DNA of 64,000 nt from Actinomadura parmotrematis (GCF_019458805.1 NZ_JAIBOA010000016.1:1-64000), one strand, 5' to 3'. Shown: positions 42,024 through 51,698, numbered from the stretch's first letter. The notes: generated by a model from the sequence alone, not told the origin. Translations and numbers: made by a program.

Positions 42024-42631
42024 GCGCCCTCGGCGCGCAGCCGCTTGCGCTCCTTGCGGGCCTTGCGCTTGGTGTCGACACCGCCCCAGAAGGCGAGGCC
42101 GGTGACGGTGACGCGCGGCGCGCCCGCGCCGCCCGGGCCGCTCGCGTGGTGCGGGAAGCCGCCCATGATGCCGAGGCCCTTGACGTGCACGGTCTGGTCG
42201 TCGGCGGTGATGATCTCGATGCCGCCCATGACGGCGAAGGCGCGGATGCGGACCTCGCCGGTCTGGAACCGCGCGTCCCGCAGGTCGATCTTGCCGCCGC
42301 CCCAGAAGGCGAACGCGGTGAAGGTCGCGGGCACCGACCACTCGCCGGTGCGGTGGAACTCGCCGAGCACCCCGACGCCGGTCGACCAGGACGGCAGGTC
42401 GCCGGCCGGTCCCGCCGGGCGGGGCGCGGCGGCCGCGGCGGGCGCGGCGCCCACCGGCAGGTCCGCGGTGATCGGCTCCAGCTCGGCGTAGGTGCGGGCG
42501 GCGTACACCGCCTCCAGGCGGTCCTCCAGCTCGTCCAGGCCGAGCCGGCCCTCGCCGGCGGCGTCCCGCAGGACCGCCGCGACGCGGTCCCGGTCGGCGT
42601 CCGAGGCGCGCATTTCGGGGAGGTTCGTCAT
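42020..42631 (-). CDS. DUF1707/SHOCT-like protein with a LiaF-type C-terminal domain
   Basis: A 203-residue protein. The N-terminal DUF1707 domain (MRASDADRDRVAAVLRDAAGEGRLGLDELEDRLEAVYAARTYAEL) is a short helical module common in actinobacteria. The C-terminal half is a beta-helix-like 'cell-wall-active antibiotics response' domain (WGGGKIDLRDARF, AVMGGIEIIT, GLGIMGGF, AFWGGVDTKRKARKERKRLR). Family members are linked to envelope-stress sensing, but no mechanism is established for this form. No membrane segment is visible. It lies 19 bases downstream of the FdhF-type gene, so the two may share a transcript. Confidence 0.85.
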   Translation of the reverse strand: MTNLPEMRASDADRDRVAAVLRDAAGEGRLGLDELEDRLEAVYAARTYAELEPITADLPVGAAPAAAAAPRPAGPAGDLPSWSTGVGVLGEFHRTGEWSVPATFTAFAFWGGGKIDLRDARFQTGEVRIRAFAVMGGIEIITADDQTVHVKGLGIMGGFPHHASGPGGAGAPRVTVTGLAFWGGVDTKRKARKERKRLRAEGA

Positions 42632-42650
42632 GGTGTGAGGGTAGCCCTCC

Positions 42651-44990
42651 TCAGCGTTCCGGGGAGGGTTCCAGGCGGATGACGACGGACTTGGACGCGG
42701 GCGTGTTGCTGATCTCGGCGGTGCTGTCGAGGGGGACCAGGACGTTGGTCTCGGGGAAGTAGGCCGCCGCGCAGCCCCGCGCCGTCGGGTAGGCGATCGC
42801 CCGGAAGCCCTCGGCGCGGCGCTCGGACCCGTCGGTCCACTCCGAGACCAGGTCGACGAGGGCGCCGTCGGCGAGGCCGCGCTCGGCGAGGTCGCCGGCG
42901 TGCACGAACACCACGCGGCGGCCCGCCTTCACGCCGCGGTAGCGGTCGTCCAGGCCGTAGATCGTGGTGTTGTACTGGTCGTGGCTGCGCACCGTCTGCA
43001 GCAGCAGGCGGCCGGGCGGCACCCGCAGCACCTCCAGCGGGTTGGCGGTGAGGTTGGCCTTGCCGGTGGCGGTGGGGAAGCGCCGCTCGTCGCGCGGCGC
43101 GTGCGGCAGCGTGAAGCCGGCCGGGGCGCGCACGCGGGCGTTGAAGTCGGCGAAGCCGGGCACGACGCGGGAGATGTGGTCGCGGACGACGTCGTAGTCG
43201 TCGCGCATGGCCGCCCAGTCGGCCGCCGCGAGCGCCTTGGCGCGCGGGGCGAGGTGCGGGCCGACGCGGTCCGGGCGCAGCGCGTCCTTCTGGACGGCGA
43301 GGGCGAGGCCGCAGACGATCGCGACCTCCGACCGCAGGTGCGGGGAGGCGGGCGCGAGGCGGCCGCGCGAGGCGTGCACCATGCCCATGGAGTCCTCCAC
43401 CGACACGAACTGCGCGCCGCCCGCCTGGTCGTCGCGCTCGGTGCGGCCGAGGGCGGGCAGGATCAGCGCGCGCCCGCCGGTCACCGCGTGCGAGCGGTTG
43501 AGCTTGGTGGACACCTGGACGGTGAGGCGGCAGGCGCGGAGGGCGGCCTCGGTGACGGCCGAGTCGGGGGTGGCGCGGACGAAGTTGCCGCCCATCGCGA
43601 AGAACACCTTGGCGCGGCCGTCGCGCATGGCGCGGATGGCGTCCACGGTGTCCAGCCCGTGCGCGCGCGGCGGCTCGAAGCCGAACTCGGCGGCGAGGGC
43701 GTCCAGGAACGCCGGCGCGGGCTTCTCGTAGATGCCCATCGTGCGGTCGCCCTGCACGTTGGAGTGGCCGCGCACCGGGCAGACGCCCGCGCCGGGACGG
43801 CCGATGTTGCCGCGCAGCAGCAGGAAGTTGACGACCTCGCGGATGGTGGCGACGGCGTTGCGGTGCTGGGTGAGGCCCATCGCCCAGCACACCACGATCC
43901 GCTTCGCGGCGAGGACGTCGCCGAGCAGCGCCTCGATCTCGGCGCGCGGGACGCCGGTCGCCTCCAGCACCTCGTCCCAGTCCAGGCCGCGGACGTGCGC
44001 GGCGAACTCGGCGAACCCGGCGGTGTGCTCGTCCAGGAAGGCCCGGTCGAGCGCGTCCGGGGCGTCCGATTCCAGCAGCATCCGGTTGAGGGCCTGGAAC
44101 AGGGCGAGGTCGCCGTTCAGCCGGATCTGCACGAACCGGTCGGCGAGGGCGGTGCCGCGCCCGACGACGCCGGACGGCCGCTGCGGGTTGCGGAACCGCA
44201 GCAGGCCGGCCTCGGGCAGCGGGTTGACCGCGACGATCCGGGCGCCCGCCCGCTTGGCCTCCTCCAGCGCCGACAGCATGCGCGGGTGGTTCGTGCCGGG
44301 GTTCTGCCCGACCACGAAGATCAGGTCGGCCCGGTGCAGGTCCTCCAGCAGCACCGAGCCCTTACCGACGCCGATGGTCTCGGTCAGCGCCGATCCCGAC
44401 GACTCGTGGCACATGTTGGAGCAGTCGGGCAGGTTGTTGGTGCCGAACGCGCGGACGAACAGCTGGTAGGCGAACGCCGCCTCGTTGCTCGTGCGGCCCG
44501 AGGTGTAGAAGACCGCCTCGTCGGGGGAGTCGAGGGCGTTGAGCTCGTCCGCGACCAGCGCGAGCGCCTCGTCCCACGGCACCGGCTCGTAGTGCTCGGA
44601 CCCCTCGCGCAGCAGCATCGGCTCGGTGAGGCGGCCCTGCTGGCCGAGCCAGTGGTCGGTGCGCCCGCCGAGCTCGGCGACGGTGTGCGCGGCGAAGAAC
44701 GCGCGGGTGACGCGGCGGGTGGTGGCCTCCTCGGCGACGGCCTTCGCGCCGTTCTCGCAGAACTCGGCGACGTGCCGCCGCTCGCCTTCGGGCCAGGCGC
44801 AGCCGGGGCAGTCGAAGCCCTTGCGCTGGTTGACGCGGGCGAGCGTGAGCAGCGTGCGGCCCGCGCCCATCTGCGCGTAGGACTGGCGGAGCGCCGCGGT
44901 GACGCCGGGGACGCCCGCCGCCCACTCCTTGGGCGCACCGACCTCCGTTCCCGCATCGTCGAAGTCGTCACCGGGCGCTTTGCGGGCCAT
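42651..44990 (-). CDS. FdhF/YdeP-family molybdopterin oxidoreductase
   Basis: A 779-residue molybdopterin-bis-guanine-dinucleotide enzyme of the YdeP branch. CPGCAWPEGERRH near the N-terminus keeps only one C-x2-C pair rather than a full 4Fe-4S motif, as in YdeP-type proteins. DCSNMCHESSG, VVGQNPGTNHPRML and RGHSNVQGDRTMG are family landmarks. The C-terminal cofactor-binding domain contains SHDQYNTTIYGLDDRYRGV. In E. coli YdeP is linked to acid resistance; the substrate is unknown. Several in-frame ATGs lie between 44990 and 45032. The innermost is given because MARKAPGDDF is a usual family start, but the exact one is uncertain. Confidence 0.9.
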   Translation of the reverse strand: MARKAPGDDFDDAGTEVGAPKEWAAGVPGVTAALRQSYAQMGAGRTLLTLARVNQRKGFDCPGCAWPEGERRHVAEFCENGAKAVAEEATTRRVTRAFFAAHTVAELGGRTDHWLGQQGRLTEPMLLREGSEHYEPVPWDEALALVADELNALDSPDEAVFYTSGRTSNEAAFAYQLFVRAFGTNNLPDCSNMCHESSGSALTETIGVGKGSVLLEDLHRADLIFVVGQNPGTNHPRMLSALEEAKRAGARIVAVNPLPEAGLLRFRNPQRPSGVVGRGTALADRFVQIRLNGDLALFQALNRMLLESDAPDALDRAFLDEHTAGFAEFAAHVRGLDWDEVLEATGVPRAEIEALLGDVLAAKRIVVCWAMGLTQHRNAVATIREVVNFLLLRGNIGRPGAGVCPVRGHSNVQGDRTMGIYEKPAPAFLDALAAEFGFEPPRAHGLDTVDAIRAMRDGRAKVFFAMGGNFVRATPDSAVTEAALRACRLTVQVSTKLNRSHAVTGGRALILPALGRTERDDQAGGAQFVSVEDSMGMVHASRGRLAPASPHLRSEVAIVCGLALAVQKDALRPDRVGPHLAPRAKALAAADWAAMRDDYDVVRDHISRVVPGFADFNARVRAPAGFTLPHAPRDERRFPTATGKANLTANPLEVLRVPPGRLLLQTVRSHDQYNTTIYGLDDRYRGVKAGRRVVFVHAGDLAERGLADGALVDLVSEWTDGSERRAEGFRAIAYPTARGCAAAYFPETNVLVPLDSTAEISNTPASKSVVIRLEPSPER

Positions 44991-45072
44991 TCTTCCCATC
45001 CCCATCGTCATGCACGGAAAAGCCGCTTCCACTCTGGCACGCCGGAGGCCCGTTCCGGCAGGGCGCCCGGTT

Positions 45073-47409
45073 TCAGCTGAGCTTGCGGCCCGCGTGGCCC
45101 GTGCCGTCCGCGCTGTCCGCGCGGACGGGCGCGGGCCGGGACGCGATCCAGGCGGCGATCTGGGTGCGCGAGGTGAAGCCGAGCTTGGCGAGGATGTGCT
45201 CGATGTGGGAGTCGGCGGTGCGCTTGGCGATGACGAGCCGCCCGGCGATGGCGCGGTTGGTGAGGCCCTCGGCGACCAGCAGCGCCACCTCCCGCTCGCG
45301 GCGGGTGAGGACCGCCCCGTCGTCGTCCGCGGCCGCCGGGACGCCCTCGCCGAGCGCGTAGGCGACGGCGTCGGCGAGCGGGAACGCCGCGCCCCGCCGC
45401 CGCGCGGCGCGGGCCGCGTCCGGGCCGAGCGCCGCCTCGGCGGCGGCGATCGCCTCGGTCCGCAGCGCGGCGTAGAAGGGGCCGCGCACCGGGGCGCGCA
45501 GCTCGGTCCAGAGCCGCCGGGTGGTGCCCGCGAGCACCAGGGCGCGGGCGGGGTCGCCGAGCGCCTGCGCGGTGACCAGCAGCAGGTCCAGCGCCATGAC
45601 GGTGCCGGGCAGGTCGCCTTGCTCGTGCTGGAGGCGGAGCACGGCGCGCGCGTCCCGCCGGGCGCTCTCGGCGTCGCCGGCCAGCCAGCGGACGCCGCCG
45701 CGCATCCACTGCACGAACGCGCGGGCCCACTGCTCGCCGGTGCGGTCGCAGGCGGCGAGCCCGCGCTCGCAGCACGCGGCCGCCTCCGCGAGGTCGCCGC
45801 GCATCGCGTGCGCGGCGCCGAGGTCGCAGAACACCAGCAGGGCGGTCGGGTCGCGGTGGCCGCCGTCGCGCGCGTAGGCGTCCTCGGCCCGCCGGTACAG
45901 CTCGATGGCGCCCTCGGGGTCGCCGCGGTGGTAGCGCACGCGGCCCTGGGCCTGCACGACGTGCGCGCGCAGCACCGCGTCGCCGGCGTCCTCGGCCGTA
46001 CGCAGCGCCTCGGCCAGCAGGTCGGCGGCGTCGTCGAGGTCGTCCTGGACGATGGCGAACTGCCCGGCGCCGAACAGCGCCCAGCCGCGTCCGGGCGCGC
46101 CGTCGCCGGTGCGGGCGAGCGCCCGCCGGAACCAGGCGCGGCCCTCGCCGAACCGGCCCGCCGCGCACCAGAACTCGCGGAGCAGCACCGCCAGGCGGAG
46201 CCCCGCCTCCTCCTCGCCCGGCGTCGCCAGCGACCATTCCAGCGCCGTCCGCAGGTCGGCGCCGGCCGCCCGCAGCACCCGCGCCCACGCCGGGCGGGCG
46301 CGGGCGAGGCGGTGCGCGTCGGCCTCCTCGGCGAGCGCGATGACGTGGTCGCGGTGGCGGCGGACGAGCGCGGCGCGGGCGCCGTCGTCCAGCAGCTCGG
46401 CGCCGAACTCGGCGAGGGTGGCGAGCATCCGGTAGCGCTGGCGGACCGGGTGGTAGCGCACCACCGATTTGTCGACGAGCCGGCTCAGCACGCCGAGGAC
46501 GGCGCCGGCGGGCAGCCGCTCGTCGGCGCAGACCGCCTCGGCGGCCTCCAGGTCGAAGGCGCCGGGGAACACCGACAGCCGCGCCCAGAGCAGCCGCTCG
46601 TCGGCGGTGCAGAGGTCGTGGCTCCAGCTCACCGTGGCGCGCAGCGTCTGGTGCCGGGGCTGGGCGGCGCGGGCGGTGCCGAGCAGCCGGAACCGGTCGC
46701 CGAGGCGGGCGAGGAGCTGCTCGACCGACATCACCCGCAGCCGGGCGGCGGCGAGCTCGATGGCGAGGGGGATGCCGTCCAGGCGGCGGCAGAGCTGCGC
46801 GACGGCCTCCCGGCCGGCGTCGTCGACCGCGAACGCCGGGCAGATCGCGGCGGCGCGGTCGGCGAACAGCGCGACCGCGTCGCTGCCCTCGACCGGCCCG
46901 CCCGGCGGCGGCACCGCGAGCGGGCCGACGGGGACGGTCGTCTCGCCGATGACGTCCAGCGGCTCGCGGCTCGTCGCGATGATCGCCAGGCCGGGGGAGG
47001 CGCGCACCAGCACCTCCACGAGGAGCGCGCAGGCGTCCACCAGGTGCTCGCAGGTGTCCAGCACGAGCAGGGCGCGGCGGCCGGCGAGGTGCTCGGCGAG
47101 CAGGTCCAGCGGGTCGCCGGCCGGGTGGGGCAGGCGGAGCGCGTCGGCGATGGCGTCGGCGAGCAGCGCCGGGTCGCGGAGGCCCGACAGCTCCACCAGG
47201 TGGACGCCGTCGGGGAACACGCCGTGCAGCGCGGCGGCGGCGCGGAGGGCGAGGCGGGACTTGCCGACGCCGCCCGGGCCGCACAGCGTCACCAGGCGGG
47301 ACTCGCCGAGGGCGCGCTCGATGGCGGCCAGCTCGTCCCGGCGGCCGATGAAGCTGGTCACCTCGGCGGGCAGCCGCCCGGTGCGCTGGTCGGGAACAGC
47401 ATGCGTCAC
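45073..47409 (-). CDS. ATPase-LuxR transcriptional regulator, copy 1
   Basis: A 778-residue regulator. An AP-ATPase/NB-ARC-like domain begins at FIGRRDELAAIE with Walker A CGPGGVGKS near residue 47. It continues through RALLVLDTCEHLVDA, IIATSREPLD and RRLDGIPLAIELAAARL. A tetratricopeptide-like helical region fills about 400-680. A LuxR helix-turn-helix ends the protein (LTRREREVALLVAEGLTNRAIAGRLVIAKRTADSHIEHILAKL). Such proteins sense an unknown ligand through the repeat region. The start is GTG at 47409. The next gene upstream is its near-identical-length paralogue, 80 bases away, and downstream is the FdhF-type gene, a possible target. Confidence 0.9.
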   Translation of the reverse strand: MTHAVPDQRTGRLPAEVTSFIGRRDELAAIERALGESRLVTLCGPGGVGKSRLALRAAAALHGVFPDGVHLVELSGLRDPALLADAIADALRLPHPAGDPLDLLAEHLAGRRALLVLDTCEHLVDACALLVEVLVRASPGLAIIATSREPLDVIGETTVPVGPLAVPPPGGPVEGSDAVALFADRAAAICPAFAVDDAGREAVAQLCRRLDGIPLAIELAAARLRVMSVEQLLARLGDRFRLLGTARAAQPRHQTLRATVSWSHDLCTADERLLWARLSVFPGAFDLEAAEAVCADERLPAGAVLGVLSRLVDKSVVRYHPVRQRYRMLATLAEFGAELLDDGARAALVRRHRDHVIALAEEADAHRLARARPAWARVLRAAGADLRTALEWSLATPGEEEAGLRLAVLLREFWCAAGRFGEGRAWFRRALARTGDGAPGRGWALFGAGQFAIVQDDLDDAADLLAEALRTAEDAGDAVLRAHVVQAQGRVRYHRGDPEGAIELYRRAEDAYARDGGHRDPTALLVFCDLGAAHAMRGDLAEAAACCERGLAACDRTGEQWARAFVQWMRGGVRWLAGDAESARRDARAVLRLQHEQGDLPGTVMALDLLLVTAQALGDPARALVLAGTTRRLWTELRAPVRGPFYAALRTEAIAAAEAALGPDAARAARRRGAAFPLADAVAYALGEGVPAAADDDGAVLTRREREVALLVAEGLTNRAIAGRLVIAKRTADSHIEHILAKLGFTSRTQIAAWIASRPAPVRADSADGTGHAGRKLS

Positions 47410-47489
47410 CCGCCGAATGCTACGCCGGTGTGACGATCCGGGTCCGGCCGATGACGGATCGGAGCGCGCCGCGTCCGGCGGGGCGGCGC

Positions 47490-49826
47490 TCAGCGGGGGC
47501 GGTGCTCGGTGATCCAGGTGGCGATCTGGGTGCGGGAGGCGACGCCGAGCTTGGCGAGGATGTGCTCGACGTGGGAGTCGACGGTGCGCTTGGCGATGAC
47601 GAGGCGCCGGGCGATCTCCCGGTTGGTGAGGCCGCCCGCGACGAGCTCGGCGACCTCCGTCTCGCGGGGGCTGAGGCGCGCCTCGGCGGGCGTCTCGGGG
47701 ACGCGGCCGGTCGCGGGGGCGCCGTCGCCGCGCGCCACCGCCGCCGCCTCGGCCAGCGAGAGCGCCGCGCCGCGCGCGAGGGCCTCGTCGGTCGCGCGGT
47801 CGCCGAGGCCGGCGCGGGCCTGCTGGAGGACGCCCTCCATGAGCTGGAGGTAGCCGGGCCCGAGCGTCGGGGAGTTCATGCTCTCCCAGAAGGTGCGGGT
47901 CGCGCCGATCAGCGTGGCGCCGCGCGCGAACCGGCCCATGCCGACCAGGCAGATCGCGGCGAGGTCGAGGGAGATGGTGGCGCCGTGCAGTTCGCCGGTG
48001 GCCTCGTTGACGGCGAGGCCGGCGAAGGCGTCCTCCAGGCCGCCGGCGTGGTCGCCGAGGGCCGAGCGGACCAGGCCGCGGGTGAGCTGGGTGTAGGCGC
48101 GGCCCCAGCGCTCGCCGGTGGCGTCGCTGGCGCGCAGGCCGCGCTCGGCGATGTCGGCGGCCGCGGCGGCGTCGCCGAGCAGCATGTGGGTCATGCAGAG
48201 GTGCGGGTAGCAGGTCAGCGAGTAGGCGTCGTTGTGGCCGACCTCGGCGTAGGCGGCGATGGCCTTCTCGTCGGCGTCGCGGGACGCCCGCATGTCGCCC
48301 TCGGTGAACAGGATGGCCGCGCGGGTCTGCAGGAGGTGGGCGGCGAGGTCGGCGTCGTCGCCGGCGAGCGCCTCGGCCTCCTCGATGAGGCGGCGGCCCT
48401 CGGCGGTGTCGCCCTGCCAGGCGGCGAGCAGGGCCGCCGAGTAGACGACCCAGCCGCGCTCGGCGCCGCCGGGGGCGCGGCCCGCCAGGCTGGGCGCGAG
48501 GGCGCGGGCGAGCCACGCGCGGCCCTCGCCGAAGATGCCGTAGGCGACCCAGAAGTGGTGCAGCAGCCGCAGCATCCGGAACGCCGCCGCCTCGCGGCCG
48601 GGCGTGGTGAGGGCGTGGTCGAGGGCGGCGCGCAGGTTGTGCAGCTCGGCGTGCAGGCCGGCGAGCAGCTCCATCTGCCGCTCGCCGAGCGAGCCCGCGG
48701 CGGCGTGCTCGACGAGCGCCAGGCAGTGGGCGGTGTGGCGGTCGCGCAGTTCCCCGGTGCCGCCGGCCGCGGCGAGCAGCTCGGCGCCGTACTCGCGCAG
48801 CGTGTCGAGCATGCGGTAGCGGCGGCGCGCCGGGTCGTAGCCGACGACGGACTTGTCGACCAGCCGCCCGAGCACCTCGAACAGGCCCCCGGCGCCGAGG
48901 TCGTCGCCCGCGCAGACCGCCTCGGCGGCGTCCAGGTCGAACCCGGCGGGGAACACCGACAGCCGCGCCCACAGCAGCTTCTCGTCGCCGGTGCAGAGGG
49001 CGTGGCTCCACTCGACGGCGGCGCGCAGCGTCTGGTGGCGGCCCTGGCTGGCGCGGGCGGTGCCGAGCAGCCGGAACCGGTCGTCGAGGCGCTCGACGAT
49101 CTGCTCGACCGACATGGCCCGCAGCCGGACGGCGGCGAGCTCGATGGCGAGCGGGATGCCGTCCAGGCGGCGGCAGAGCCGGGCGACGAAGGCGCGGTTG
49201 GCGTCGGTGACGGCGAAGCCGGGCCGCACCGCGTGCGCGCGGTCGGCGAACAGCTCGACCGACTCGCAGCCGCCGTTCACGCCGCCCGCGCGGCCGCCGT
49301 CCTCGGGGGGGACGGCGAGCGGGGCGAGCGCGAGGGTGCGCTCGCCGATGACGTCGAGGGGCTCGCGGCTGGTGGCGAGCACGCGGAGGCCGGGCGCGGC
49401 GCGCACCAGCGTCTCGGCGAGGACGGCGCAGGCGTCCACCAGGTGCTCGCAGGTGTCGAGCACGAGCAGCAGGCGGCGCCCGGCGAGGTGGCGGGCCAGC
49501 CGGTCCAGGGGGTCGCCGGCGGCGTGGTCGGACACCCGCAGCGTGTCGCAGACCGCGCGGGCGAGGAGCGCGGGGTCGCGGACGCCCGACAGCTCCACCA
49601 CCCAGGCGCCGTCGGGGTAGGCGGTGCGCAGGGCGGTGGCGGCGCGCAGCGCCAGGCGGGTCTTGCCGACCCCGCCGGGGCCGCACAGCGTGATGAGGCG
49701 GAACCGCTCCAGCGAGTCCAGCACCTCGCCGAGCTCGGCGCGCCGGCCGACGAAGCTGGTCATCTCGGCGGGCAGGTTGCCCGGGGAGGGAGTGCGCGCG
49801 GGGCCGTGGATCGGGGAAGCCGTCAT
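47490..49826 (-). CDS. ATPase-LuxR transcriptional regulator, copy 2
   Basis: A 778-residue paralogue of the following gene with the same domain order and spacing. It has SFVGRRAELGEVLD, Walker A CGPGGVGKT, LLLVLDTCEHLVDACAVLAE and VLATSREPLDVIGE. The winged-helix and TPR-like part follows, then the LuxR domain LSPRETEVAELVAGGLTNREIARRLVIAKRTVDSHVEHILAKLG. The ATG at 49826 is preferred to a GTG two codons upstream because GAGG lies six bases before it. Equal length and head-to-tail placement indicate a recent tandem duplication. The DNA-recognition helices (TNREIARRLVIAKRTVDSH and TNRAIAGRLVIAKRTADSH) are nearly the same, so the pair may share sites. Confidence 0.9.
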   Translation of the reverse strand: MTASPIHGPARTPSPGNLPAEMTSFVGRRAELGEVLDSLERFRLITLCGPGGVGKTRLALRAATALRTAYPDGAWVVELSGVRDPALLARAVCDTLRVSDHAAGDPLDRLARHLAGRRLLLVLDTCEHLVDACAVLAETLVRAAPGLRVLATSREPLDVIGERTLALAPLAVPPEDGGRAGGVNGGCESVELFADRAHAVRPGFAVTDANRAFVARLCRRLDGIPLAIELAAVRLRAMSVEQIVERLDDRFRLLGTARASQGRHQTLRAAVEWSHALCTGDEKLLWARLSVFPAGFDLDAAEAVCAGDDLGAGGLFEVLGRLVDKSVVGYDPARRRYRMLDTLREYGAELLAAAGGTGELRDRHTAHCLALVEHAAAGSLGERQMELLAGLHAELHNLRAALDHALTTPGREAAAFRMLRLLHHFWVAYGIFGEGRAWLARALAPSLAGRAPGGAERGWVVYSAALLAAWQGDTAEGRRLIEEAEALAGDDADLAAHLLQTRAAILFTEGDMRASRDADEKAIAAYAEVGHNDAYSLTCYPHLCMTHMLLGDAAAAADIAERGLRASDATGERWGRAYTQLTRGLVRSALGDHAGGLEDAFAGLAVNEATGELHGATISLDLAAICLVGMGRFARGATLIGATRTFWESMNSPTLGPGYLQLMEGVLQQARAGLGDRATDEALARGAALSLAEAAAVARGDGAPATGRVPETPAEARLSPRETEVAELVAGGLTNREIARRLVIAKRTVDSHVEHILAKLGVASRTQIATWITEHRPR

Positions 49827-49928
49827 GACCACCTCGGGGGGCGTCGGGATGCCCCGATGCTACGCGCCGGGCGGCCGCTTCGGATGCTTTTGGTGACGTC
49901 CCGCTCACATAGCGGCAGATCGGGTTTT

Positions 49929-50840
49929 TCAGATGGCCGCCAATTCGGCGACGACCGGCGCGAACGCGTCCAGGTCGGTCTCGTGGTGGAGGACGAAGTG
50001 GGTGAGGCCGAGCGTCTCGCGCCAGTGGCGGAGCCGGTCGGCCATCTCGGCCGGGCCGCCGGCGAGGATCTGCGGGGTGCCGGCCTGCGCGGCGGGCGCG
50101 GCGGCGCTCCAGGACGCGGCGTCGCGCGGGGCGCCGACCTGGAGGATCGAGGTGCCGAGCTCGATCGCGGCGAACCGGTCCCCGGCCGCCTCGCGGACGA
50201 TGTCGATCTTGCGGGCGAAGGCGTCGGGGCCGCCGTCGCCGGTGTCGGGGCCGGTGCCGTCGGCGCGCACCCGCAGGGTGAGGTTGACGATGTCGGCCTC
50301 GCGGGCGGCGAGGCGGAGCATGCGCGGGCCGCCGCTGCCGAGCAGCAGCGGCGGGCCGGGCCGCTGCACCGGCGGCGGCTCCTGCTCCAGGGCGTCGATC
50401 GTGTAGTGCTCGCCGGCGAAGGAGAACGGGCCGCCGCGCCAGAGGCCGCGCATCACCGCGATGGCCTCGACGAGCCGGTCCACCCGCGTGCCGGGCGGGT
50501 CGAGGGGCAGGCCCGCGCGGTGGTAGTCCTGCGCCATCCAGCCGGTGCCGAGCCCGAACTCCAGGCGGCCGTCCGACAGCACGTCCAGGGACGCGGCCTC
50601 CTTCGCGAGGACAGCCGGGTGGCGGTAATCGTTGGCGAACACCAGGGTGCCGACGCGCAGCGTGCTCGTCGCGCAGGCGGCGGCCGTCATGGCGGCGAGC
50701 GGCGCGAACCGCGGGCCGACCAGGTGGTCGGGGACGTAGAGGGCGCCGTAGCCGGAGTCCTCCAGGCGGCGCGCCTTGGCGGCCCACTCGCGGCCGGAGG
50801 CGGCCGAGCGCAGCACGGCGGCGAAGCGGAAGGGGCGCAT
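49929..50840 (-). CDS. LLM-class (F420-type) flavin-dependent oxidoreductase
   Basis: A 303-residue luciferase-like monooxygenase-fold protein (F420-dependent family). Landmarks are YGALYVPDHLVGPRF, TLRVGTLVFANDYRHPAVLAKEAASLDVLSDGRLEFGLGTGW and PLLLGSGGPRMLRLAAREADIV. The family uses F420 or FMN for hydride transfer. The substrate is unknown. A TATATC -10 element 10-15 bases before the ATG implies an almost leaderless message, and no ribosome binding site is present. The -10 abuts a CAAGCGCTTG palindrome. It is divergent from the PhyH gene across only 60 bases and probably shares control with it. Confidence 0.9.
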   Translation of the reverse strand: MRPFRFAAVLRSAASGREWAAKARRLEDSGYGALYVPDHLVGPRFAPLAAMTAAACATSTLRVGTLVFANDYRHPAVLAKEAASLDVLSDGRLEFGLGTGWMAQDYHRAGLPLDPPGTRVDRLVEAIAVMRGLWRGGPFSFAGEHYTIDALEQEPPPVQRPGPPLLLGSGGPRMLRLAAREADIVNLTLRVRADGTGPDTGDGGPDAFARKIDIVREAAGDRFAAIELGTSILQVGAPRDAASWSAAAPAAQAGTPQILAGGPAEMADRLRHWRETLGLTHFVLHHETDLDAFAPVVAELAAI

Positions 50841-50856
50841 GCCGGGCAGGATATAC

Positions 50857-50866
50857 CAAGCGCTTG
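50857..50866. promoter_or_regulatory. TetR-style operator between the F420-type and PhyH genes
   Basis: CAAGCGCTTG is a perfect ten-base palindrome inside a 60-base divergent promoter region, directly upstream of the TATATC -10 of the minus-strand gene. AAGCGCTT cores are typical of TetR-family operators. A repressor bound here could block both directions. No TetR gene is in the window. Confidence 0.5.
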
Positions 50867-50900
50867 CTCGTGATCCGGTTCCGGCGTTACCGTCACGGCC

Positions 50901-51698
50901 ATGGGCATCTCCCCGCACCCCGCACCCGTGCGCGACGTGACCGAGGACGAGGTCGCCGCGTTCCGCTCCCGCGGCTGGGCCCTGCTGCCCGGCCTCGTCG
51001 GCGCGGACTTCGTCGCCGGGCTGCGCGACCGCGCCCTGGACCGGCTCGCCGAGCGGCGCGGCGCGTTCCGCAACAGCTACGTCGACCAGGCGTTCGGCCA
51101 GGACCGCGACATCGCCCGCCACGACGAGGCGTTCGCCGCGCTCGCGCTGTCCCCGGCGCTCGCCCGCGGCGCGTCCCGGCTGCTGGTCGGCGTGGACGCG
51201 GTCCGCCTCCAGGTCACCAACCTGCTGATCAAGGAGCCGGCGGGCGCCGACGGGCACGGCGCGACGGTCTTCCACCAGGACTTCCCGTGGATGCCGATGG
51301 ACCGCTCGGCCATGCTGACGCTCTGGCTCGCCCTCGACGACATCCCCGCCGACATGGGGTCGCTGCGCTTCTACGAGCGCTCGCACCTCTACGGGCCGCT
51401 CGGCCGCAGCTTCGTGCGCGCGGACGACGACGCCCTCAGCCAGCACCCCTGGCTGGCGGACCTGGAGATGTCCCCGCCGCACGACATGCGGGCCGGCGAC
51501 GCGACCGTCCACCACAGCCTGGTGATCCACGGCGCGCCCGCCAACCGCCGCGACCGCCCCCGCCTGTCGTTCACCGCGACCTACTTCGACGCCGCAGCCC
51601 TCTACACCGGCGCCCCCTACGGGCAGACCGACGGCCTCGGGCTCGCGGTGAACCGCCCCTTCGAGCACCCGACGTTCCCGCTGGTCCCGAGCGCCTGA
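50901..51698 (+). CDS. Phytanoyl-CoA dioxygenase (PhyH) family protein
   Basis: A 265-residue Fe(II)/2-oxoglutarate dioxygenase. The metal triad is visible: His125 and Asp127 (FHQDFPW) and His210 (HHSLVIHGA). Arg221 (RDRPRLSF) is placed to bind 2-oxoglutarate. It likely hydroxylates a small or acyl substrate in the cytoplasm. It begins a plus-strand run with the phosphotriesterase-like protein (16 bases later) and a P450 coupled to it, so a hydroxylation, hydrolysis and oxidation sequence on one compound is plausible. The identity of that compound is not shown by the sequence. Confidence 0.9.
   Translation: MGISPHPAPVRDVTEDEVAAFRSRGWALLPGLVGADFVAGLRDRALDRLAERRGAFRNSYVDQAFGQDRDIARHDEAFAALALSPALARGASRLLVGVDAVRLQVTNLLIKEPAGADGHGATVFHQDFPWMPMDRSAMLTLWLALDDIPADMGSLRFYERSHLYGPLGRSFVRADDDALSQHPWLADLEMSPPHDMRAGDATVHHSLVIHGAPANRRDRPRLSFTATYFDAAALYTGAPYGQTDGLGLAVNRPFEHPTFPLVPSA

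Noticed and set aside
42651..44990. Selenocysteine or iron-sulfur formate dehydrogenase
   Set aside because: There is no in-frame TGA and no complete four-Cys cluster motif. The protein fits the YdeP branch instead.
47430..50873. Plus-strand open frame of 1147 codons
   Set aside because: Antisense to the LuxR copy 2 and F420-type genes; repetitive Ala/Gly/Arg composition with no domain.
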